Of a stretch of 64,000 bases of DNA, positions 44,641 through 55,920 are shown piece by piece. The notes beneath the pieces are model-generated. The model was given only the letters and a program-made list of their open reading frames with translations, did not search any database and was not told the DNA's origin. How positions within the stretch are numbered: position 1 is the stretch's first letter; every line of letters starts with the position of its first letter. The stretch comes from Coprinellus micaceus (taxonomy: Eukaryota > Basidiomycota > Agaricomycetes > Agaricales > Psathyrellaceae), in contig OX596334.1 of assembly GCA_951394405.1 (NCBI GenBank), positions 4,526,001-4,590,000 of the forward strand, given 5' to 3'. The position numbers and the translations under genes are program-made.

Positions 44641-47600
44641 TGATCTGTCATAGATTGTCGGCGGCGTCCCACCACCCAATGTCGAGGCCGCCGTTCAGCT
44701 CGTTATTTCCACATCCCCGTACGAGGCCTAGCCAGGCCTCGCTGTTGGCATTCGCCGCCCCTAGCCCTCCTCGAATAACGCCTTCAAGAGTATAGCCAGA
44801 TGCGAAGCGTCGTCGCGTGCCATCCTTCAAGCCATGCCTCCTCGGCGGTTGACCAGGCTGTGAACCACTGGCACGAGCGTGCGTATCGACGAATGTGGAG
44901 GGACCATGGATACGCTATTCCTCATGGTACGTATCCCTCATGTGTGCTAGTCGATCCCCGTTTTCTTCCCCCACGAATGGTTCCCGTCACTTCTCCCTCT
45001 CTTCGTCCTATCCCTCCCCGGATCCCATCGTCCATACTATTCACTCAAAACTCCCCCCGTTGAGACCCGGCACACATGTTCACTTTCCACCACTCACCGT
45101 TCGCCATCTTTAGTTTATTATTTTCCTTCGTGTCTGACTCTCCCTCTCGACCTCCTTTGTCTTCGATTCCAAGCTAATCACCTCCACTTCAACGTACAGC
45201 CTCAGCCAGCGGTCTGGCACTTCAAGTTGAAGTTGCCCCGGGTATATTATCAACAGTATTGCACCGTTGGACGCCCTGGTTCTTCCCTCATCCCCCATGA
45301 AATTTACGCGTCCCCTCCGCACCTACCCGCATACCGACATTCTCCCCAGGTCTCCGGGGATCTGAACACCAACCTCCGGGGTCATCGCCTCCAAAACCCG
45401 TATTGCCACTCGGTCGAACCTCCACCCCCGTTTCCTCGCAAATCAACGCCGTCGTAACTCCACTGGGCATCGAGAGCGATGATACCCTCAGACTTTCGCC
45501 AGCGACTTCGCCCGGTTCCATCGCTATTCGTTCAGCGCTCCCTCGTACCCTCTCCTCCGGGTACTGCGAGCTGTGTTCCCCATTTTGGCGTTGACTGGGG
45601 TCGGCTCACAGAGGAGATCCTTCCCTCCGACCTCTTCGTTCCTTCCTCCCGTGAACGGGTTCGAACTGCCCTCACCGACGACTTTCGAGGAGCCACCTCT
45701 CTCGGACGGTTCGTTCCCTGCTGCTGAACACCGGTGGGAAACAGTGTACAGGGCGAGGCCCTCGGTGGGGGTGAGCCTTGTGGGTGGAGGCTGGATGTTA
45801 GAGTCGGTGGCTGAACGCCATCGCTATACTGCCCTTCTTGGCGCGAGGGGTCGATTGGTCGTTCGTGTTCGTGGCAGGCCGCTTCGAGTTATGCTCGAGC
45901 CGAGAGCCTAAGGCATGCGAAAAGTCTGAGGACAGGACACTAGACTATGCGCCTGTTTGGGGAGGTGGGGGTGGGGCATCGGGAGGAGATATGCGATTAC
46001 TGTGGAAGGACTCGAGGAGCGGGAGATTGGTATTTGTGCTACCTACTTCCCGGAGCCCTCGTAACCATGGTTCCACGATTTTTGTTCACCCTTCACCGAT
46101 AGTTCTACCAAGCAAAGCTTTCTCGTGAGCTTTGGTACGGGGACGAGTTCCTTTGGTCGGTTTCTTGTCGCTTTATACCCTTCATACTTCCCCGACCGTT
46201 TCTTCCGTTTAGACTCGAATTCCGAATTGATATTCCGTTCCATTGACCCTTCCTGCTCCCAACACGAGGTCCCGTGTCGCAGTCGGACGATGTGTCGCCA
46301 TTCGGCGAGGGAACGGGATGCTATATGTAATCCACCCTTTGTTGCCCATCGTTCCTTCTTCGAGCGCGATAGACAGAGGCTTTCTCTTTCTCCCAGGGTC
46401 CCTCGCGAAACTCCGAGAGAATGGACCCGTTCACATATCTCCCGACTTGTTTCAATGGAATATAGAGATGTAAGGGAGTGAACGTTCACACTTCTCATAT
46501 AGGCGCAGGGATTCCCCCGGATTGGCTATCAGAAACGAGAGACGATGTGGAAACGACGCAGTGTTTCGGGTTGGGGGGCACGACGGGCGAGCAGAAGGCC
46601 TAGGAATGGTCGGTACGTCGGTAAGTCCCTATGTCTTCCTTCCCATTCCCGTTCCCATTTTCAGCCTTCTCTCTTCACCTTCCCATCCCTACGTCTACTC
46701 CGAGCTTTATTTCCACCCATTGTCCCATGCCGGAATGCTTATTCGAGCTGTTGTCACCCTCAATTAACATCTTCCCCGAGCCCACCCCGGATCAGAGCAC
46801 ACTAACTGACACTGCTCTGCACAGGTGTCTCGGGGCCTCCCGATCGGAAGTTGGGATGCGACCCTTACCTTTGTAAGGGTTGCGTATCGTCGTCCACCCC
46901 CGCTACCCGCAGTCCCAATCCGAACGGGAATACGTCTGGTATTTGGTATTCGTCCCTGGTTGTGGAGCAGAAGAGGGGACACTTAACGAATCCAAGACCT
47001 TCGTTGCTACACCTTGGCTTGGCAATTTACCTTGCTATCGTGCATATCCTCTCTCATCCTAAAACGGAGCTCTTGTTCCGAGCCTGAACTTCGAACGAAG
47101 TCAGACCCACGCGTTCAGCAGCCACTTTCCCCCTTTCCCTCCAACCCGCCCTATCCTCTTCCGCGCGTGCATCGTTCGCCCAGTGCGGCCCGCCGTCCCG
47201 CTCCTACCAACCCGACCTGCTCAGCGTTCGCTTTTTCTAACGCGTATCGAACCCAGGCTTGTGACCGTAGTCGGGATAGACTTCGCATCGGCGATTCGGG
47301 TGTGCAGTGCGGGATGTGCACCAGCCACAGGCGGTAGAAGTCCGGGGCTGGTGGTGGGACGCCGCCGACAATCTATGACAGATCAAATAAAGGAGGGGCT
47401 GGAGTGACCGGGGGCGGCTTGTATCGGGCCTGGGGAAAGGGATGGCACGAAAGCCGGGGTATCGAGTGGAGGTACCAGGCAGGTAATCATATTCTGACCC
47501 ACATCTGGCGTGTGGATATTTGATTCCTTCGCTGAGTCCCTAGTTTCGATCGCGTACACATTCTTTCTCTCCCTTGGGTTCATTTCTCCTCTAGACGCAT

Positions 47601-49430
47601 CTAGTACCGTTCGCTTCGTTTCTTTCCGTATGAAGGGTCATCGTACTTCTCGGTTCATTTTCTCTGGGCACGTTTTCTACGTATAAATTCCTAGGTTTCG
47701 CTGGGAATGGCTGGTCTGCGCTGAATCTGTCGTTTCCCATCTTTCGTATCGACGTTCGGCATTTTCGAGGCAACTGTTCTTGCGAGCTTATATATTGAAC
47801 ATCGCCTTAGCGTCGCTGTTCTCGATACACCTGAAGGGATATATGGTGTACATGACCGAAACGTGTGCGATGGACCCACCAACGCTTCCTGAGCGCCAGC
47901 GATGGGGGTTACGGGCAAATAATTCCCATCCATTGTGCGTAAAAACATGGTCCCGAGCTTCTGGGACGGAGGGGTGGAGGCGCTCCGGAAAAGTTCTGTT
48001 TCACTTCCCCAAAGAACCAAGGTCGGCCTCGAATGGAGGCATGGGGAAACGCGGAGGGAAAGCGACGAGAAAGGCGGGGGAGCCGTGAGCTCGGTAACCT
48101 ACTGATCTGTGGGCACGAACGCTCATGACAAACCAAAATGCATGTAGCGGGTATACATGGAGTGGCCTATCGAAGCCACGGCACTTTGATTTAGGGTCGG
48201 GGATGATTGCTTCGTGCCGCCCGGGATACGACTTACGGGATGGGCGCTTGTTTCGTTTCGGCGATGGTGGGTTGTGCAGTGGTCCTCCCGGTAAACCAGA
48301 AGCTGGGTAACAGGTTGTGATACGAGCGCACTCCTCCGGGAGAGGAGCTGTCGAAAGCTCAGCAAAGCTCAAGGCCAAGCGCAACGGTGATGTCCTAGAG
48401 GATCCGACCCGGTGTGTGAACGGGATCGGGGTTTGGGGCGAACTGTGAACGTGGAACAGGGGGTTTCTGACGAGACCGGGATGTTGATTCTTTCAGCAGT
48501 GTAAATACCCAGGGGCGAGTAGGAGAGGGACAGCGATGAAGTTTCAAGATACGCATCGGTTGAATCGGAGGTCGTGTCGGATTTAGGCGCTTGTGTACAG
48601 ATTTGGAAATTGCAAGGCAAATTGAGAAGTGTGACCGATAGACTTGACGGGCTAACGGCAGGTGCTTAGACTCCCCCGACATATAGGCCCTGTCAGTATC
48701 GCTGACAGGCGCACATTCAGAGGAGGGGGTGGTCCCTCCGTCGAGACCGAGAAGTGCGATCGGTTCTAGGCCGGTGCAACTAAGTCAACAGGCAGGAGGG
48801 GTGGGGCAGACGGAGCGGGCTAGGGCACCAGAAACAAGAGGTAAGAGGTGATTCCTGGAGCTTCGCTGGGGTACAAATCCAGCGGATCACTGATGTAGAC
48901 GGGTCCTCGCCAAGCCCGAAGTCCCGCGGTCGGTTTGACGGTACGGTGTATGTTACGTTCTATTCCGGTTCAATTCTGCGAGGAAAGGGCTGTGTCAGAA
49001 TGCCTGGTGCTTTGAGAACGTTAAGGGCGTCGATGGAGCCGGGGATGGAGCCGTAGAAAGGGGTGGGTACTCAGACCGAACTTGAAGGATGAAGAGAGCG
49101 GGGGTGCAGAAACTTGGAGGGGAACAAGGCATATTCCGAGGCGAAAGTGTTGTGGTACATGAGGGGAAAAACGGATGTAAATGAAGCCCAGGGGGAGTGC
49201 CTTCGATCCTCAGCGAAATCGGTCGTGGGCTGCGGGTAGATTGGGAAGCGTATAGGTGACCGAGTGGAAAAGAATGCAATGGCGTCGAGAATGAAAGTCA
49301 AGCGAGGGAAGTCTTGGGAACGTCGAATGGGAGCGTGCGTCACTAGTGTAGAACCTCTGAAGGAGAAGCGGGGCCGTGAGGGTGCCTCAGAGTCGCCTCG
49401 CAGTCGGTGGCTGGAAGAAAGACAATATTT
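44641..49430. repeat. Diverged repeat unit C of a three-copy array
   Basis: The most complete unit: its left half matches unit B and its right half matches unit A. Exon-like islands include RMWRDHGYAIPHG before a GTACGT donor (44890-44930) and MWKRRSVSGWGARRASRRPR before a GTAAGT donor (46543-46620). I do not recognise the protein. Point changes and indels relative to the other copies are many, so the duplication is old. Confidence 0.65.
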
Positions 49431-49664
49431 CCTTGGCTTTGACCCCATCAGGAAAACCATTTTGGTGCGATTTTCCCAGGTGGTTCGGAGCTTCAATTCT
49501 CGGACCGATACCAGTTGAGCCATCATTATCATCGGATATAAGGGTCTGACAAGCCCCGGCAAAGCCCGCCGTGCAGGCGCTAATCTGTCACAAGGTCACA
49601 GGGCGTTAGATTCTTGCAATCTCATTGTCAAAGTTGGTCAACGGATGAACGGATTTCGTTGTCC

Positions 49665-50165
49665 CTCTGAGGTACCATCTCCCTGGAACTGTGGTATCAG
49701 CCGCAGTTCAAGGCATGGCCGTATTGGCTGACCGTCTCAGCTTGTCCTCCCCTGGTGTACTCGGTTCAACCCCTTGTCAAGCGATGAACGCCCTTCGCAA
49801 TCGCTCCGAGGCACGAACTCCCTGGGATAATGGGGTCGGACTCAGTTCAAGGTGTGGCCTGGCTGATTGACCGTCTCAGCTTCTTTTCCCCTGGTGTGCT
49901 CGGTTCAACCCCTTGTCAAAAGGCGGATGCGCCCCGCAATTCTTGCGAGGCATGAGCTCCCTGAAACTGCAGGGTCGGTCGCAGTTCAAGGAATGACCTC
50001 ATTGGCGGACCGTCTCAGCTTCTTTTCCCCTGGTGTGCTCGGTTCAACCCCTTGTCAAAAGGCGGACACGCCCCGCAATTCTTGCGGGGCATGAGCTCCC
50101 TGAAACTGCGGGGTCAGTCGCAGTTCAAAGGATGATCTTATCGGCAGTCTCAGCTTCCCCTTGCC
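49665..50165. repeat. 139-bp tandem repeat, about 3.5 units
   Basis: The marker ACCGTCTCAGCTT begins at 49731, 49870 and 50009 (period 139), with a partial fourth at about 50144. Each unit also contains TGCTCGGTTCAACCCCTTGTC and a CTCCCTGAAACTGCGGGGTC segment. Units 2 and 3 are the most alike and unit 1 is more diverged. Confidence 0.9.
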
Positions 50166-50368
50166 TGCCCACTTGATTTGACGTCATAGGTTTCGGCCCG
50201 TTCGGCTTCCAGACGTCCCCGTTCGGAGAGACACGAAGAAGTCACAGCCTTTCGGGACTACACGCCACTGCTTCTTGTCTTCCTTTGAGGTCTTGTGACT
50301 TGGCCTCTTCCTCTACTAGACTGTTGAATGTGTTAAACAAGTTCAACGCGTAAGATTTCCTTGAAAGA

Positions 50369-50378
50369 TATATATAAA
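50369..50378 (+). promoter_or_regulatory. TATA box of the zinc-cluster gene
   Basis: TATATATAAA, 67 bp upstream of the ATG at 50436, a short fungal leader. Confidence 0.65.
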
Positions 50379-50435
50379 CGGGTGTCCATCGTTTGGGACC
50401 GCACATCCTCCCCACCCGACCCCCGAGTCTTGACT

Positions 50436-51203
50436 ATGGCAAAGCTCAGGACTACCAGGCGTGCACGGCTACCGGAGGTTGTCAAGGCATGTAACTAATG
50501 TCTCCCCTTACTGCCTGAGCTTTGGCTGACACCACGCCACACCCAGCCCCTGAGACTCAGTGATTGTCCAGAGAGGCCAACTTCAAAATCCAGCCCCCGC
50601 AACGACGATATAGAAGAGCTAATGGAAGCGATCAACAGTTGCGGAAGGTGCAGAGGAAGAAACATTCCATGTTTTCGACCGTACCTTACAAAGGGGAAGC
50701 GAGGACGGCCCCCCAAGCACCCTGTGTCCATTGGCACCATCACGTATGGGCCGTGCGCCTCCTGCAAGGCCGGAAGCGTTACTTGCTGCATGCCACCCAA
50801 GGACGGCCCCCCCACTCAGCCACCCCAGCCTTTCCCAAACCATGTCGATAGCCCTTCTGAGTCAGGGTCTGCTTCTCTGAACATAACCCCTTCCGATGCT
50901 CTGCACCTCCCTCCGCTCCGGTCGATCATCTTCCGCAACGACGTCACCTCTTCTATCAAAGCGGCTGTTGAAGCCATGGAGGGTTCCATCGAGGAGCTCG
51001 AGTCAGCCGTCAAAACACTCACCACCATATCCACTGTCCCCTCCTCCCTTCCACCTCACACACCTGCACACCAAGCTAGGGTTGAAATTTCCAAATACCT
51101 TTCACCCACTCTTCAGGAGGCAATCGCGGTGTCCAATACCTCGATCCGCAACCTCAGAGGCATTGTCGATGTTCTTGTAGCTGTTCCCAAGCATCTCATT
51201 TAG
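50436..51203 (+). CDS. Small Zn2Cys6-like protein with AT-hook in the cluster loop
   Basis: A short first exon (MAKLRTTRRARLPEVVK) and a second exon that opens before 50622 and ends at 51203. The intron acceptor is after CACACCCAG near 50548. The phase-consistent donor would be the weaker GC site after GTCAAG, or GAG|GTTGTC a few codons earlier, so this join is uncertain. Counting from the Met at 50622, Cys residues fall at 7, 10, 17 and 45, 48, 55. This is CX2CX6C twice, the spacing of a fungal Zn(II)2Cys6 DNA-binding cluster, but with a 27-residue loop holding an AT-hook-like KGKRGRPPKHP. A helical segment follows (IKAAVEAMEGSIEELESAVK), possibly for dimerisation. No fungal-specific TF domain is present. 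It may be a small DNA-binding regulator or a family relic; binding is inferred. Confidence 0.65.
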
Positions 51204-52293
51204 TTGTATTAGTACCAGGCCGAGTCCAGCGCCCCCCGTAACCCAGTGGCAATCATAATTCTTCCTACAGTTTTTCTAGTAGTGTGAAATGTGAATGGAA
51301 ATTTGAAGTTGTGGCCTCGACACCCATTCGGACTTTACGGCAACGTGTGAGGAAGAGGACGCTCCATGAGCCCACGCCGATGGGATGAGTAAACGCGAGA
51401 AAGAGAAAGTAAACTCCAAAGGGCCAAGAGAAAGGGTCTCGTCTCGTCTCGGAGTGAAGAGGCCACGCACTGCAGTGGTCCCACTGACCACTGGGGGAGT
51501 CCCACTCCCACCGATCTCGTCACCACCGCCTTCCGAGCTCATCTTGGTTGTGGAACGCTCGTTTCAACCTCTTATCTGAACTTAGCTCCCTGAGGGAAGG
51601 AAGATACCTCGTCCTCCCCACGTTGCCCATGTGGGTCATGAGCCGGCCATTCATGTCCATAATCTGACAATGTCAGGCCTTCATACTAACTTCTGACTCT
51701 CAGAGCTCTTGGGGTGAGGGCAGTCGACTCCGGACCTTTGCTTGCCATTCGCTCCCATCGGTCCACCCTACCTGGCAACATTCCTTCATGCTCTGGGAGG
51801 TGAGACGGCTGCGGACTCCAGATAGGTGCTCGTCACCAAGTCTCACGATCATCACACGTTACAGCATGTGCAATGATACTGGTACAGGGTATTCAGCAGC
51901 CAAGCCACATGTCAACTGGCTGACTTAAGTGACATTATGTACTGCCCAGCAAGTACCAGTGCTGCCCAATTGACAACCTATAGATGACACATAGCCCTAA
52001 GGGTCAATTGAGAGCCCCCCCCCAAAGTGGGTCACCCACCGAGAGTAATGAAAAATCGCCAGTGGGCCAATTGAGAGAAGCCCCTATCTGACGCCGGACC
52101 CGTTCCGTCGTTGCTTAGTTGGGTCGTGATTGTTGATCCGGCCTAGGCCAAGCTACCCCCCGTCGGATCGCGAAGCAAAGGCGTTGCGGCCTTGTACAGA
52201 CACCAAGTATAGCAATATCAATGGTTTTCGACTCATATACCAAGACTAAACTCTACTAATCTTTCACCCACGAGTCCACGGTCATCGAGCTCC
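51204..52293. other. No gene recognised
   Basis: Only short open frames and a C-run near 52013. Nothing is supported. Confidence 0.4.
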
Positions 52294-52857
52294 CTAATAC
52301 CCGGCCTGCTTGGCCAACTGGTTGTGCAAGCTCTCCCTTTTCCCCGCCATCTCTGCCGAGAACCTAACGGAGACCTCCGCCTGCTTCGCCGACCACCCCA
52401 CAATCTTCCCCTTCACCTCCCCAAGGGCCGCGTAGAATTGCGCCTGGCGCTGTTCAGCCGTAGTTCCAGGGCCCCCAATGGTGTCCCTAAGGTCCGACAT
52501 CGCTCCTGAGCATATTCCCACCAGCTCCTCGATCGCGGCCCCGGTGTCGCCGAACAGCTTCTCGTAAGACTCGAGCATGTCGCCGGCAATGTGAACGGTT
52601 GCCTTCATGTGTTCCACATGCTCGATCAGGGGTTGCTGGCGGATTTGGAGTCTCGCGTTTTCGATTTGCAAGCGGGCCACCGTTATTGCATTATCGACCG
52701 CTGTGATAAGATTGGGGCAGTCGGCTGTGCATGGGTTATTCGAGGTGGAGGGAGGCGGAAGGGGGGCGGACGCTAGTTTGGGGTTGATGAAGAAAACATT
52801 CGACGGCGAAATGCCCATAGAGCGAAGCTCAGCGACGACGACGTCGGAGTGGGGCAT
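52294..52857 (-). CDS. Small helical protein, member 1 of a local family, 187 aa
   Basis: Single-exon minus-strand gene. The N-terminus ISPSNVFFINPKLASAPLPP is followed by NNPCTADCPNLITAVDN, then long amphipathic helices (TVARLQIENARLQIRQQPL, DMLESYEKLFGDTGAAIEEL, ALGEVKGKIVGWSAKQAEVS). The pseudogene at 53.6-54.2 kb is its closest relative here (PSNVFF, SNPCTVDYPNL, LQIENAR). The gene at 57641 shares the later helical pattern. No known domain, signal peptide or membrane segment is seen. The function is unknown; oligomerisation through coiled coils is likely. Confidence 0.7.
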   Translation of the reverse strand: MPHSDVVVAELRSMGISPSNVFFINPKLASAPLPPPSTSNNPCTADCPNLITAVDNAITVARLQIENARLQIRQQPLIEHVEHMKATVHIAGDMLESYEKLFGDTGAAIEELVGICSGAMSDLRDTIGGPGTTAEQRQAQFYAALGEVKGKIVGWSAKQAEVSVRFSAEMAGKRESLHNQLAKQAGY

Positions 52858-53605
52858 GTGGGGCGGTGGCTAGGCTTTCTCAGCACCCCGAGCTCTTTTC
52901 AAATCCTACAAGGCCGTTTCGATGGTCACGATAGTGAAGGGGAGTATGTGATTGCGCTGGACAGCGTGAGAGTGCCAACGTCACCATGTCACAGTGATTG
53001 TGTGAGACACTTCTGGGATCTCATCACCAAAAGTGAAGGGTGAGGCGGTGCCCAAATAAATGCGGCCGTTGGGCGCCTAATTTGCAATTCCCAAGGCCGA
53101 AATAGCCGGACGGCTTGAGTGGCGCGGGCGCGAAAGACCAATGCGTTATGGAGAACTGTAAGAGGAGGAAGGCGACGCACTGAGGACAGAAAGACCCAAA
53201 CAAAGGTTTAGCACACCCGACTTAGAACCACGAAGTCGGTGATTAGCGTGATGACATCGATTCGAAGTCGATGCGCGCCAAACACGAAATCTCCAAGGAA
53301 TCGCTGGAAAATAAACTGTAAGCACGAGCGGGAATACTTATCGGGTAGGTAGTAATCGCAGAGGGCGGAGGTAAATAAGGTAAAGCTAAACTGAGCTACG
53401 GCTCCAAAGGTAAGATGAACTGCCGTCACCAAACACGCAAACCTCTCTGAACATGCTGGAGCTACCCCTCCACACTCGTTCGTATCAGAACTGAACTGTA
53501 AGCATTAAGGGTCGTGTGCATATGGGGAATACAGATATTTAACCGTTACGGAGGGTGAGGACAGCGCCTGGAGCGGCCGAACTATATACGAAACAAGGCC
53601 GAGGA
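52858..53605. other. Intergenic; possible membrane-protein remnant on the minus strand
   Basis: A minus-strand frame at 53432-53208 has hydrophobic segments (MVTAVHLTFGAVAQFSFTLF, then LRIDVITLITDFVVLS) like an exon of a multipass protein, but it has no partners I can join. A GGCCGTTGGGCGCCTAA segment at 53062 recurs at 54396, so the flanks of the two neighbouring helical genes are duplicated too. Confidence 0.3.
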
Positions 53606-54230
53606 TCAAATAAGTTTCGCAACCTCGGCGCTCAAACTCTGACTGTCCAACCAAGATACAAAGGCCTGAAGATCCTCCTTTGCGCCTGAGACGTGCTTGA
53701 CGAAAGCCTGAAATTCTTGAGTTTCATTGAAGGCCCACAGATTGCACTTTGCCGTCGCGCTTTCGATGTCTTGCATGAGAGCGACCGCCTCAGAGTTGTT
53801 GGCGAAAACGTTGACAAAGGCCGAGAATGTCTTGGCCATGCCGCCCAGAATGGAGATAAGCTCGTCGGTGCTCTCCCTTGAGCGGTTGAACTCGTTGGTG
53901 TAGGTGGAGATGACGGAGTCAGCGTGGCGCAGAGCGTCTTGGAGATCCTGTACCCGGGGGGTAGTGGCCGACTCCTGAAGAATTCGGGACCGCGCGTTTT
54001 CGATTTGGAGGGGGCCTGCAACTCCTGTAATCTCAGCCGTGGTGAGATTGGGGTAGTCGACTGTGCAGGGGTTGCTCGAGGCGGAGGGAGGCGGAGGGAG
54101 GCGGAGGGAGGCGGAGGGAGTCGAATGTAGGATCCATGAAGAATACGTTGGAGGGCTAGATGCCCGCGGACTGATGCTCAGCGAGGGCGTTGTCAGAGTG
54201 TGCTGTAGGAGACGGGTAGCGACGGGGCAT
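53606..54230 (-). pseudogene. Broken member 2 of the helical-protein family
   Basis: The homologous start is at 54230 (MPRRYPSPTAHSDNALAEHQ). The frame hits TAG at the position where member 1 has the first Ser of SPSNVFF. Downstream PSNVFFMDP continues into four copies of a 10-bp unit (54081-54120). Four units throw the frame off, while three would connect it to SNPCTVDYPNLTTAEITG and the helical body (RHADSVISTYTNEFNRSRES, ILGGMAKTFSAFVNVFANNS) that ends at 53606. An internal Met (MAKTFSAF, 53839) could still start a 77-aa product. Two independent lesions argue for a pseudogene. Confidence 0.65.
54081..54120 (+). repeat. 10-bp minisatellite, four units
   Basis: GCGGAGGGAG repeated four times without interruption inside the broken helical-protein gene. 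Because the unit length is not a multiple of three, unit number sets the reading frame. Confidence 0.95.
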
Positions 54231-54972
54231 TCTCAATGCGCGACTCCCTTCCCAACCCCACCATGTTGCCGTGAAGCGGACGTGTGATTGTGTGATAGCC
54301 AGATTATGTGATAGCCACTGGCAAGCGTCCCCTAAATTGGGATCAACTGAGATCAATCGGGTAAACTAATGGGGTCGGACCGGTGCACTAATACGGCCGT
54401 TGGGCGCCTAAGTTGCGACCGCCAACCACAACCCAAAGACTGGAATGGCAGGGGATGTCAAATGAAAGGCCTCCACAATAGACTAAGGGATAAGTATAAA
54501 CAGTAATATAAATCACTACGGGAAGGCAGCAACGGCTTGAGGTAGCAAAGACCCAGCGGAGGGGAAGCGAATTGACATCAAGGTCAAACGTGCACAAAAC
54601 GCGAACAACTTTGGAAACGCCGGAAGTGAACGGCGAGTCTCAATAAGACGTACGTCCAAGTAAGGGCACAGAGGCCGAAGACAAGCGAGGAAATGCCAAA
54701 CCGACAATGTGGCACGGAGGACCCTCAATTCAGGAAAGTAAGGGCGAGGACACATCGACGTCAATTACCCATGACCTAACAGGCAAAACCCTTCTGTAGC
54801 GAAAGTCATCCAGTCTTATCAGCTTCCCTGTGACTTAGAAAATCTCCATAAGCATTTCTGATAGCAATCATTGACCGATATGGCATGTGGTCGATATGCA
54901 GAGACGAATCGAGGCCGCAAATTGTGTCGCAGACCGAGTGACATCAAACATATTTATCATCCCGTAAATAAG
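54231..54972. other. No gene recognised
   Basis: Minus-strand frames at 54597-54388 and 54764-54516 match no family. The segment near 54396 repeats part of 53062. Confidence 0.3.
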
Positions 54973-54981
54973 TATATAAAA
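54973..54981 (+). promoter_or_regulatory. TATA box of helical-protein gene 3
   Basis: TATATAAAA, 69 bp before the ATG at 55042. The spacing is like that of the zinc-cluster gene. Confidence 0.55.
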
Positions 54982-55041
54982 CGCAAGAAAGGAGGAACAC
55001 AGGCTCACATATCAGAACAGGATTGCGTCGCTTCCTTCCCC

Positions 55042-55692
55042 ATGGCCTCACCGAATCACCCTACTCACCCACAGGAGACCCTCATGGATGAGGAGTCGGC
55101 ATCGTCCGTCGAAACCTCTTCCTCGGACGGAACAACGTCAACTCCATGCTATTGCGGCGACCGCTGGATCGTACAGACTCAAGCCACCCGCATTGCTGAG
55201 TTGGAAAGCATCCGCCAAGAGCTCGGGCGGGATAAAGCGAGGCTTCGCTCGAGGAAGGAGCAATACAAGGGCCGGTGGAACTTTTTAGAAAATGAAATTG
55301 GGGGCATGGTCGACGAACGTATGGCGTACCAGCAAACATTTGAGAGCAGGCTGGAACGTATTCGGGCCCAGTTGCAGCATATGGCCAACGTTCTCAGTCC
55401 CCCCACCGGCACCCTGCAAGCAACGCCTTGCTGCGCCTCGCACACCACGTCACTTAACCAGCACCTGGCGAGAGCCAATAGACCTGGAGACAGATGGGCT
55501 CAATCCATCCTGACAGGGCAACGGCACCTGTCACTACAGCCCCGGCCCACCCAGGCGAATTGTCTGTGGACGAACCTTGAATCCTCATCCAGTGGGTTTT
55601 CTGACACTCACAAGGGCACAGTAATAACCGGAACCTTTAATTACAGGGGGCCATCGTGCTGCAAGCAGCAATTTGAAGGACCCATGGCGTGA
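55042..55692 (+). CDS. Coiled-coil small protein, member 3 of the cluster, 216 aa
   Basis: The start MASPNHPTHPQETLMDEESA was chosen over an upstream in-frame Met because the TATA box lies between them. A Ser/Thr-rich segment, then STPCYCGDRW, then a long predicted coiled coil (ATRIAELESIRQELGRDKAR, ERMAYQQTFESRLERIRAQL) and a less ordered tail to 55692. The layout (low-complexity start, Cys pair, coiled coil) is like the neighbouring genes, but direct sequence similarity is weak. The tail after about residue 120 may be non-conserved read-through. Unknown function. Confidence 0.6.
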   Translation: MASPNHPTHPQETLMDEESASSVETSSSDGTTSTPCYCGDRWIVQTQATRIAELESIRQELGRDKARLRSRKEQYKGRWNFLENEIGGMVDERMAYQQTFESRLERIRAQLQHMANVLSPPTGTLQATPCCASHTTSLNQHLARANRPGDRWAQSILTGQRHLSLQPRPTQANCLWTNLESSSSGFSDTHKGTVITGTFNYRGPSCCKQQFEGPMA

Positions 55693-55920
55693 ATGCTCGG
55701 GGTATATTGAACGTCTTTTAGTCACACCATCGCAAACGGGAAGAGGTTGTTCCGAGTGAATGGCTCGGCCGAGCGGTACGAATCCCAGGGGGAACGTAGC
55801 AAGCACTATCGCAATTGTAACGACATGTAATGAGACGGGCTGCGATTACAACCGAGAATATTTATGACCTGAATGCAGTGTTGTACGGATTCTTGGAATT
55901 CAGCAATTGCCTTCCCATCC

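Noticed and set aside
49895..50060. GGTTCAACCCC in each 139-bp unit, resembling a tRNA T-loop
   Set aside because: No matching acceptor, D or anticodon stems around it. The match is confined to one arm.
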